Assembly (NCBI GenBank): GCA_018609185.1
Contig: JAHCSD010000026.1
Location: 1-8,223, forward strand
DNA length: 8,223 nt
DNA from: Patescibacteria group bacterium
Lineage (GTDB): Bacteria; Patescibacteriota; Minisyncoccia; JAHCSD01
Reading direction: 5' to 3'
The position numbers and the translations under genes were made by a program. This document shows, one piece after another, positions 3,457 to 8,223 of the stretch. Positions within the stretch are counted from its first letter, which is position 1. Each line of letters opens with the position of its first letter. The notes under the pieces were generated by a model. It saw only the letters and a program-made list of their open reading frames with translations. It made no database searches and was not told where the DNA came from.

Positions 3457-5082
3457 ATGAAACAGAGCCAAGCATTAGACATATTAAAACTGGGGCACAA
3501 TGTCTTTTTGACCGGAGCGGCAGGAAGCGGAAAGACATACGTGCTCAATGAGTATATTAATTTCCTGAAAAAGCATGGTGCTGCAGTGGGCATCACGGCT
3601 TCTACTGGTATTGCCGCAACACACATAGGCGGGCTGACTATCCATTCGTGGTCCGGGCTTGGCGTTAGGGATATGCTACAAGACAGAGAACTGAAAGAAC
3701 TACTCGACAAGTCATATTTAAGAAAGCGGTTTGATAGGACAAAAATACTCATTATTGATGAGGTATCAATGCTTCACCCCTTTCAGTTGGATATGGTAGA
3801 TAGGATCTGCCGGGCATTTAAGCAGGATTCTTTACCGTTCGGAGGGATGCAGGTGGTGCTCTCTGGTGATTTATTTCAACTGCCGCCCATCAGTAAAAAT
3901 GGAGAGACTACCAATTATATCAATCAATCGCAAGCCTGGCATGAGACGAATTTCAACGTATGCTACCTTAGTGAACAATATCGCCACGATGACGACATAT
4001 TGACGGACATACTAAATGACATACGGAATAATAACAGCGGGGAACACACGCTTAAAGAATTGCGGAAGCGATATCGGAAGGAGCTTCCAGGTGTTATCAC
4101 ACCAACGAAACTTTATACGCACAATATTGATGTCGATCGTATCAACAACAAAGAACTTCGCGCATTGGCAGGTACGTCCCAAGTGTATGATATGAAGTCT
4201 CGGGGGAACAAAGCCTTGGTCGGTTTTCTTAAGAAGAGCTGTTTGGCTCCAGAAGTTCTCCGGCTTAAAAAGGGTGCGGCGGTGATGTTTGTAAAGAATA
4301 ATTTCGAGAGTGGGTATGTAAACGGTACGGTTGGTGTTGTCGTAGATTTTGACAGCAGTTTTCCGGTAGTGAAAACACATGAGAGGAAAACAATACTAGT
4401 TTCCCCTGAAGATTGGGTCATAGAGGAGGAAGGAAAAATAAAGGCAAAGATTAGTCAGGTACCGTTGCGGCTGGCGTGGGCGATCACCGTGCACAAAAGC
4501 CAGGGCATGACGCTTGATATTGCTGAAATTGATTTATCAAAGTCATTTGTTCCCGGCATGGGATATGTTGCACTTTCGCGCATTCGATCACTTGAGGGAT
4601 TACGCTTGATGGGGCTTAACAAAACAGCGCTTGAAGTTGACGAACGAGTACTTGCTCTCGATAAGGAATTACGAAAGATGTCTCACAGATCTGCCACCAA
4701 TCTTAATGCAGCCACGCCCTGGGAGAAATCTAAAATACAGAAAGAATTTTTATACGTAATTGCTCCGCCGGGCGGCAAAAAACAGAAGATCTCAACGCTT
4801 GATGCAACGAAAACGTTACTACATGAAAAATTGCCCATACCAGAGATTGCTGTCCGCAGGGGTTTGACCGAAGGAACTATTATCGGTCACATAGAAAGAT
4901 TGTTTGCCCGCGGAGACCGATTAGATCTTGAATATATAAAACCACAGACGAAGCGTTCAAATGTAATCAAAGCAGCCTTCAAACGAACCGCTGATACCAG
5001 ACTTGCTCCGGTAAAAGCCCTCCTGGGCGATGATTTCTCCTATGATGAATTACGGTTCGTACGACTGTTTTTAGATACATAA
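3457..5082 (+). CDS. PIF1-like SF1 DNA helicase with C-terminal HTH domain
   Basis: The 541-residue protein carries the ordered motifs of a superfamily 1B helicase of the PIF1/RRM3 group. Walker A is GAAGSGKT (20-27), motif Ia is TASTGIAA (48-55), and the DEVS Walker B is at 101-104. Motif III is SGDLFQLPP (136-144), and EQYRH (173-177) is motif IV. The C-terminal RecA core has AITVHKSQGMTLD (342-354) and YVALSRIRSLEGL (370-382), motifs V and VI. PIF1 helicases move 5'-3' on single-stranded DNA and remove G-quadruplexes, R-loops and stalled forks. Residues 445-541 (TLDATKTLLHEKLPIPEIA, then RRGLTEGTIIGHIERLFARG) resemble the helix-turn-helix tail found at the C-terminus of some RecQ and PIF1 proteins and probably add DNA contact. 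All key residues seem intact. The gene stands alone between the promoter at 3420 and the terminator at 5136-5170. Confidence 0.93.
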   Translation: MKQSQALDILKLGHNVFLTGAAGSGKTYVLNEYINFLKKHGAAVGITASTGIAATHIGGLTIHSWSGLGVRDMLQDRELKELLDKSYLRKRFDRTKILIIDEVSMLHPFQLDMVDRICRAFKQDSLPFGGMQVVLSGDLFQLPPISKNGETTNYINQSQAWHETNFNVCYLSEQYRHDDDILTDILNDIRNNNSGEHTLKELRKRYRKELPGVITPTKLYTHNIDVDRINNKELRALAGTSQVYDMKSRGNKALVGFLKKSCLAPEVLRLKKGAAVMFVKNNFESGYVNGTVGVVVDFDSSFPVVKTHERKTILVSPEDWVIEEEGKIKAKISQVPLRLAWAITVHKSQGMTLDIAEIDLSKSFVPGMGYVALSRIRSLEGLRLMGLNKTALEVDERVLALDKELRKMSHRSATNLNAATPWEKSKIQKEFLYVIAPPGGKKQKISTLDATKTLLHEKLPIPEIAVRRGLTEGTIIGHIERLFARGDRLDLEYIKPQTKRSNVIKAAFKRTADTRLAPVKALLGDDFSYDELRFVRLFLDT

Positions 5083-5135
5083 GGTCTGTAGTGCCTGATA
5101 AAAAATGACTAATAGACTGTTTAATCATTTAGATC

Positions 5136-5170
5136 AAAAAGAAGGCTCCTTAAATATGAGCCCTCTTTTT
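5136..5170. terminator. Bidirectional terminator after the helicase gene
   Basis: GGCTC (5144-5148) pairs with GAGCC (5158-5162) around a 9-base loop. Beyond a 2x2 internal loop, AAAAAG (5136-5141) pairs with CTTTTT (5165-5170). The T-run follows on both strands, so it can stop transcription from either side. Confidence 0.8.
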
Positions 5171-5196
5171 ATCCATCAAAATACAGTATCTATTTA

Positions 5197-5226
5197 ACGG
5201 ACAAATAACGGACATTTTGACGGACA
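5197..5226. repeat. Iteron-like direct repeats: ACGGACA x3
   Basis: ACGGACA occurs at 5197-5203, 5208-5214 and 5220-5226, with start-to-start distances of 11 and 12 bases, close to one helical turn. The copies lie on the same face of the DNA, as binding-site arrays often do. A short open frame also runs through them (ITDILTDIVHQVFIEI...). A decayed coding repeat is therefore the main alternative. Confidence 0.5.
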
Positions 5227-5260
5227 TCGTACATCAGGTTTTTATTGAAATATCTATAGA

Positions 5261-5294
5261 AATAATCCCGCAATAATCCCGCAATTTATCCCGC
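5261..5294. repeat. Iteron-like tandem repeats: AATAATCCCGC x3
   Basis: AATAATCCCGC (5261-5271), AATAATCCCGC (5272-5282) and AATTTATCCCGC (5283-5294) follow one another without a gap and are followed by AATAA. A further inverted copy, GCGGGAT, is at 5384-5390. The A+T flank and GC core repeated at 11-12 bases resemble iterons or operator arrays. No replication initiator gene is in the window, so an origin is not claimed. Confidence 0.55.
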
Positions 5295-5330
5295 AATAAC
5301 TTTAGACATTCAGCACAGCCCAAAATCGCT

Positions 5331-5357
5331 CTTGGTTTCTTTAAGTAAAGAAACAAG
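5331..5357. repeat. Inverted repeat TTTCTTT / AAAGAAA
   Basis: CTTG-G-TTTCTTT (5331-5342) pairs with AAAGAAACAAG (5347-5357) over 11 bp with one bulged G around AAGT. No U-run follows. It sits between the tandem repeats and the GC-rich hairpins in the roughly 550-base gene-free stretch behind the helicase. Confidence 0.45.
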
Positions 5358-5431
5358 TTCGTGCTCAACCTCATTTCTTCTTTGCGGGATTTGACCTTTA
5401 CGTTTTATCTCCATAAACAATCCAAAAGTTT

Positions 5432-5562
5432 ACCCCGCACCGAGCTTTGCTCTGGTGCTGGGGCTCTTTTTCTATCTCCTTCCTCTTTTGCAAGATTTGT
5501 TCTTTATTTTCTATCTCCATATTTCAAGAATTTGTTTACCCCGTAGCGAACTGGCATGGGGT
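5432..5562. repeat. Two related ACCCCG hairpin units (5432-5471 and 5538-5562)
   Basis: The first unit pairs CCCC-GCACC-GAG (5433-5444) with CTC-T-GGTGC-T-GGGG (5450-5463) and is followed by CTCTTTTTC, so it might act as a plus-strand terminator. The second pairs ACCCC (5538-5542) with GGGGT (5558-5562). Each is preceded by a TATCTCCATA string and a TTTACCCCG. The two thus look like imperfect copies of one element of roughly 105 bases. Similar ACCCCG/CGGGGT arms occur at 579-653. Confidence 0.5.
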
Positions 5563-5592
5563 CTGCTCCGCAGGGTCACTGGGGTCTTTGAG

Positions 5593-5619
5593 CCCCCACA
5601 CCAAAATTTGGTAAGGGGG
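5593..5619 (-). terminator. Hairpin after hsdS, possible terminator
   Basis: CCCCC (5593-5597) pairs with GGGGG (5615-5619), and inside, after a mismatched pair of dinucleotides, ACCAAA (5600-5605) pairs with TTTGGT (5607-5612). It lies 13 bases after the stop codon of the specificity-subunit gene. No T-run follows on the minus strand, so it may be an mRNA-protecting stem or a dispersed palindrome. It shares CACACCAAAAT with the block at 54-129. Confidence 0.4.
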
Positions 5620-5632
5620 TAAATTTTGATTT

Positions 5633-6793
5633 TTAAAATTCTTCATTCATTGACTTGTGTAATACACTGTCAAACAATTCTTTCAATTTCGACCGCTGGG
5701 CGAGGAGTTGGGTTTTATAGTCCTGCGCAGCGGAAAGTTTAGTAACGATTTGTTTTTGAGTTTGGAGAGGTGGAAGCGAAATTTTAATTCCATAGACATT
5801 TTTATCAGATACAGCGGGATAATTTGCGCCCCGTTGAAACGGTAAAACTTTTCTAACAAAGTGATCGGATTCCACTACATAATTTAGAAAAAGAGGGTCT
5901 GCTAAATCTGTGTTTGGTCGAATCACGCAAAATCCCGTGGATGCTATAGAGTTATTCAACATTTCAGGAATATGAGCAATGTGTTTGAGATATGGTCTAA
6001 CCGTAGAAAATACCGTATCTCCAGCTTTAACTAATTTTCTTGCTCGTGACGGAGCTTTATTAACCGAGATGATTTGAGCACGGATAACCCCGTCATCGCT
6101 AATTGACGCTATATCAATATAGGAAAATTCCTTTTTGAAAAGCTTCTTTGGGTACGCTTGCTCGATTTTCTCACAAACCTCTTGCAGCTTTTTCGAATTC
6201 CATTGATTGCTTTTTGTCTCGTATTCATTGTGTAAAAGCGATTGAAAAAGCTCGTCGGCTTTTTGGATGAGGTTGTCATTCAGTTTCTGTGCCTCGGCGA
6301 TTTTATCCAACCGCCCAACGATTTGTTTTTGGATTTGGAGAGGAGGTAATTGAATTTTTATTTTTTTTAAAAAATCCGTAGAAATGCGCTGCTGTCCAGC
6401 GCTGCCAGTCATAAATTTAGCATATCTTTTTCTGAAACCCTTGTTGCTTACAATGTAGTAGAGATACTTATCGAGTAAAAATTCTCCATTCGCTCGTAAA
6501 ACATGAAATTCTGTACTTCCGAAACCAATGCCTTTCGGCATACCTTCAACAAAAGCACCTTTTCCATTTTCAAAACACGGCGTTATCTTTGCGACCAAAA
6601 CATCTCCATTTACGAAACTGGAAAAACCATTTTTTACTTCAGATAACTTTCTTTTTTGTATATTCAAAATCTTTGCGTCTTCAGATACATCCGCCATTGT
6701 TAAAAAACCGACCTCTAAATTAGGGTCGTACGTTTTCGCGTTGCGAGGGTTTATCTCACAAACCCCCTCTAATTTTTTCTCTTTCAACTCCAT
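5633..6793 (-). CDS. hsdS: Type I restriction-modification specificity subunit S
   Basis: The 386-residue protein has the duplicated HsdS layout. The first target-recognition domain is residues 1-148, ending in LPPLQIQKQIVGRLDKI (149-165) with a helical spacer to about 188. The second is about 197-339, ending in LPPLQTQKQIVTKL (340-353) with a C-terminal helix to 386. In type I systems HsdS reads a bipartite DNA site and recruits HsdM and HsdR; each recognition domain reads one half. The length fits a complete protein. It starts with ATG at 6793, overlapping the upstream PLD-like gene by 10 bases, so translation is probably coupled; no Shine-Dalgarno sequence is seen. HsdM and HsdR are absent from the window and may lie beyond the right edge. 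Otherwise HsdS would be an orphan that borrows partners encoded elsewhere. Confidence 0.93.
   Translation of the reverse strand: MELKEKKLEGVCEINPRNAKTYDPNLEVGFLTMADVSEDAKILNIQKRKLSEVKNGFSSFVNGDVLVAKITPCFENGKGAFVEGMPKGIGFGSTEFHVLRANGEFLLDKYLYYIVSNKGFRKRYAKFMTGSAGQQRISTDFLKKIKIQLPPLQIQKQIVGRLDKIAEAQKLNDNLIQKADELFQSLLHNEYETKSNQWNSKKLQEVCEKIEQAYPKKLFKKEFSYIDIASISDDGVIRAQIISVNKAPSRARKLVKAGDTVFSTVRPYLKHIAHIPEMLNNSIASTGFCVIRPNTDLADPLFLNYVVESDHFVRKVLPFQRGANYPAVSDKNVYGIKISLPPLQTQKQIVTKLSAAQDYKTQLLAQRSKLKELFDSVLHKSMNEEF
5744..5773. repeat. Direct repeat within hsdS (copy 1; copy 2 at 6317-6346)
   Basis: Bases 5744-5773 and 6317-6346 match in 27 of 30 positions, beginning AACGATTTGTTTTTG in both. They encode the conserved LPPLQ-QKQIV segments after each recognition domain. 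Near-identity at DNA level could allow recombination between half-genes, the known way type I specificity is reshuffled. Confidence 0.8.
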
Positions 6794-7491
6794 AGATCTG
6801 AAAAGAGACCTGCTAATTCTTTGGAATCGGAATCGCTTAAAATAACCAGTATCGCTGGTTTTTTATCCGCCGCATCTTTTAATGATGGGCCTATAATGTA
6901 GCCCTTGCCATCAACTACGATAAAGCGATCATGAAACTGCTTGCTTTTTTTAGCTTGAAAATTATATTCTCTGGCGAACCGCTTAGACTTGGAAACAAAT
7001 CCGCCAGTATCGCTACCATAAAGAAACTGAATCGGCGTAGACTTGGGGACTTCGTCCAAAAGGTTGTCAAAGATATTTCCTGCAACATATGTATCAGTAA
7101 TATCAACATTTTTAGTGGCTTTCTTAAAAATGCCTCGAAGAAATTTATCAAATAAATGCGTACTCTCTTTTTTGAATACAATAAGTCCGGTTCTAGACGA
7201 TGGTACCGAGTGGATTAAAGATTCAATGTATTCAATCCCCTCGTCAGTCAAACAAACCTTCCTTTTTTCACAAGAATCTATATATCCTTGAGCACGATGG
7301 GCAAACCCTGGATTGTAAGTTTTTCCTATTAAAGTTTTACTCCAGTTAGCTTTTACAGTTTTACTCTCAATTTCAACATCCTTTTTACCTTTTGCTAAGA
7401 AAAAAACTATCGCAACGAAAACTCCCTCACCGTTCATATTTTTAAGCGGAAGCTGCTTAAGGAAGGTTTTAATATTTTGAGATAGCTTCAT
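6784..7491 (-). CDS. Winged-helix-like / phospholipase-D-like (HKD variant) protein
   Basis: The 235-residue protein has two parts. Residues 1-93 look like a small DNA-binding domain: VFVAIVFFLAKGKK, then KANWSKTLIGKTYNPGFAHRAQGY, ending in VCLTDEGIEYIESL, which has the LTxxG wing ending of winged-helix proteins. Residues 100-235 resemble a single PLD-like domain. FHDRFIVVDGKGYIIGPSLK holds H187, R189, D194, G201 and S203, matching HxK(x)4D(x)6GS with Arg for Lys and a Pro inserted before Ser. PLD enzymes attack phosphodiesters through the histidine, and relatives include nucleases. A nuclease or DNA-end role is inference, and the Lys-to-Arg change might weaken catalysis. The gene starts 4 bases after the 133-aa gene and overlaps hsdS by 10 bases. 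The operon position suggests a role with the restriction system. Confidence 0.65.
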   Translation of the reverse strand: MKLSQNIKTFLKQLPLKNMNGEGVFVAIVFFLAKGKKDVEIESKTVKANWSKTLIGKTYNPGFAHRAQGYIDSCEKRKVCLTDEGIEYIESLIHSVPSSRTGLIVFKKESTHLFDKFLRGIFKKATKNVDITDTYVAGNIFDNLLDEVPKSTPIQFLYGSDTGGFVSKSKRFAREYNFQAKKSKQFHDRFIVVDGKGYIIGPSLKDAADKKPAILVILSDSDSKELAGLFSDLWS

Positions 7492-7495
7492 AACT

Positions 7496-7897
7496 TTATA
7501 AAAATATTTTTTGCCAATCTTTGGTTAAAAACCAAATGCCATATTTCTTTGAATCTGCCCAATTATTATCCTTTGCAGTAGTGGAATAATAAGTATTAAA
7601 CTTTCCTCCAAGTAGTGAGGTCATTTTGTCCCAATTCTTTTTGATTTCTCCTATTGATACCTCCTTACCCTCTTTCCCATTCGCCAAATAAGCCACTATT
7701 AAAGCGAACTTCTTTGGACCACTCAGTCCTTTGCCATATTTTTTAATAAACGCTCTTTGGCTTATATTAAAATCTAATTTTGGGAAACTCGTTCTAGTCT
7801 TATTTCTGCCCTTATTCTTACCTTTTGTCTTAAGAACAATATACTCAAGCTTCTCGAGCCGTTTGAATATTTGTTTATTAATTTCTTTTTGGTCCAT
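7496..7897 (-). CDS. 133-aa protein related to the PLD-like protein's N-terminus
   Basis: The N-terminus (1-25) has a short heptad-like helix IFKRLEKLEYIVLK. It is followed by a very basic linker KGKNKGRNKTR (25-35) that could bind nucleic acid or be flexible. Residues 59-133 line up by eye with residues 20-93 of the next protein. KKFALIVAYLANGKEGKEVSI matches VFVAIVFFLAKGKKDVEI, IKKNWDKM matches VKANWSKT, and WFLTKDWQKIF matches VCLTDEGIEYI. A winged-helix fold is therefore likely, but no catalytic residue is visible. The gap to the upstream gene is 12 bases and to the downstream gene 4 bases, so one mRNA is expected. No Shine-Dalgarno sequence precedes the ATG. Function unknown; a DNA-binding regulator or adaptor of the restriction cluster is a reasonable guess. 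Confidence 0.6.
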   Translation of the reverse strand: MDQKEINKQIFKRLEKLEYIVLKTKGKNKGRNKTRTSFPKLDFNISQRAFIKKYGKGLSGPKKFALIVAYLANGKEGKEVSIGEIKKNWDKMTSLLGGKFNTYYSTTAKDNNWADSKKYGIWFLTKDWQKIFL

Positions 7898-7909
7898 AAA
7901 TTTAGCGGG

Positions 7910-8125
7910 TTAAATAAAATACTTATATATACTCCTTTCTTTGTTTCGGTTTATCTTACTCCTTCTCAACAAATAAAGCAGATTAACCCTAACGTCCTCA
8001 GGCTTAATATTGTATCCAAATCTATCCTTAAGCTCTTTTTTAAATTCCTCCGCACTTCTAGGTTGTTTATCCACCACTTTAAAAATTTTTTCGGCGACAC
8101 TGATCTTTTGTTTTTTCTTCGTCAT
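7910..8125 (-). CDS. Small winged-helix-like protein, 71 aa
   Basis: After a lysine-rich start (MTKKKQK), residues 9-71 have the length and rhythm of a minimal winged helix. Helix 1 is SVAEKIFKVVDKQ, helix 2 SAEEFKKELKDRFG, helix 3 KPEDVRVNLLYLLRRSKI, then a short wing NRNKERSIYKYFI. No other domain is present. It is probably a DNA-binding partner or regulator of this operon; the family is not recognised. It starts 16 bases after the stop codon of the gene that enters from the right edge and ends 12 bases before the 133-aa gene. No Shine-Dalgarno sequence is visible, so translation may be coupled or leaderless in style. Confidence 0.6.
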   Translation of the reverse strand: MTKKKQKISVAEKIFKVVDKQPRSAEEFKKELKDRFGYNIKPEDVRVNLLYLLRRSKINRNKERSIYKYFI

Positions 8126-8141
8126 ACATATTAGTTAGATT

Positions 8142-8223
8142 TTATAATTCCTTATCAACATACTTCTCGCCCGTTGATGTGAGTACCCATGCCTTTTTGT
8201 CATCCCTTTTTTCCGCCGCCTCC
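8142..8223 (-). CDS. 3' end of a gene entering from the right edge
   Basis: An open frame runs from the right edge to TAA at 8142 and encodes the last 26 residues of a protein, ...EAAEKRDDKKAWVLTSTGEKYVDKEL. The ending WVLTSTGEKYV has the LTxxG turn and following helix of winged-helix proteins, as does VCLTDEGIEYI of the PLD-like protein two genes on. It is probably a further related DNA-binding protein, but only the tail is visible and 26 residues cannot prove homology. Confidence 0.6.
   Translation of the reverse strand, partial: EAAEKRDDKKAWVLTSTGEKYVDKEL

Noticed and set aside
3282..3752. Minus-strand frame overlapping the helicase start
   Set aside because: It is antisense to the Walker A region, contains the promoter and terminator at 3300-3373, and has Ser/Pro-rich shadow composition.
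5197..5294. CRISPR array
   Set aside because: The repeats are 7-12 bases long with almost no spacers, far too short for CRISPR, and no cas gene is near.
5361..5546. Small plus-strand frame in the gap behind the helicase
   Set aside because: It reads through two ACCCCG hairpins, has no ribosome site and a low-complexity Leu/Ser/Phe composition.

Overview
The window looks like a chromosomal segment of a small-genome bacterium, most likely of the Candidate Phyla Radiation (Patescibacteria, Parcubacteria-like). This is an inference from gene style: a cold-shock domain of the RGFGFI/DLFFHS type, several very small proteins, a compact PIF1-like helicase with a C-terminal HTH tail, an orphan 192-residue protein, and intergenic DNA rich in GC-rich hairpins. 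No rRNA or other taxonomic marker is present. Sequence was read by eye; no alignment or fold was computed.

Left part (1-3450). A possible tRNA 3' end sits on the left edge, followed by palindromic intergenic DNA, a strong promoter (TTGACA-17-TATGAT) and a cold-shock protein gene closed by a perfect 16-bp inverted-repeat terminator. Next come a cluster of nested GC-rich hairpins (544-673) and minus-strand mini-cassettes. Three encode small proteins of 79, 50 and 40 residues; the last two are easily missed. Two carry putative zinc-binding Cys/His and one is a single-pass membrane protein. All three have a similar leader in which a GUUCUUU-type stretch can pair with the Shine-Dalgarno sequence. 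Larger minus-strand genes follow: an unrecognised 192-aa protein and a TraB/TIKI-like protein. Four minus-strand terminators in this part share a similar GCTTTTTCATT-type tail.

Middle (3457-5640). A PIF1-like SF1 helicase with all main motifs and an HTH C-terminus is read on the plus strand from a promoter that would give an almost leaderless mRNA. Behind it is a gene-free stretch of about 550 bases. It holds a terminator, two sets of short tandem repeats with 11-12-base spacing (ACGGACA x3, ATCCCGC x3), and hairpins of the ACCCCG/CGGGGT type also seen at the left end.

Right part (5633-8223). Five tightly packed minus-strand genes form one operon that enters from the right edge. In transcription order they are: the tail of a gene ending in a winged-helix-like LTxxG segment; a 71-aa winged-helix-like protein; a 133-aa protein; a 235-aa protein with a related N-terminal domain joined to a phospholipase-D-like HKD-variant domain; and a complete type I restriction-modification specificity subunit (HsdS). 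No HsdM or HsdR is visible; they may lie beyond the right edge. The related small DNA-binding-like domains, the PLD-like protein and the translationally coupled HsdS make this the most likely place for an undescribed, defence-related system.
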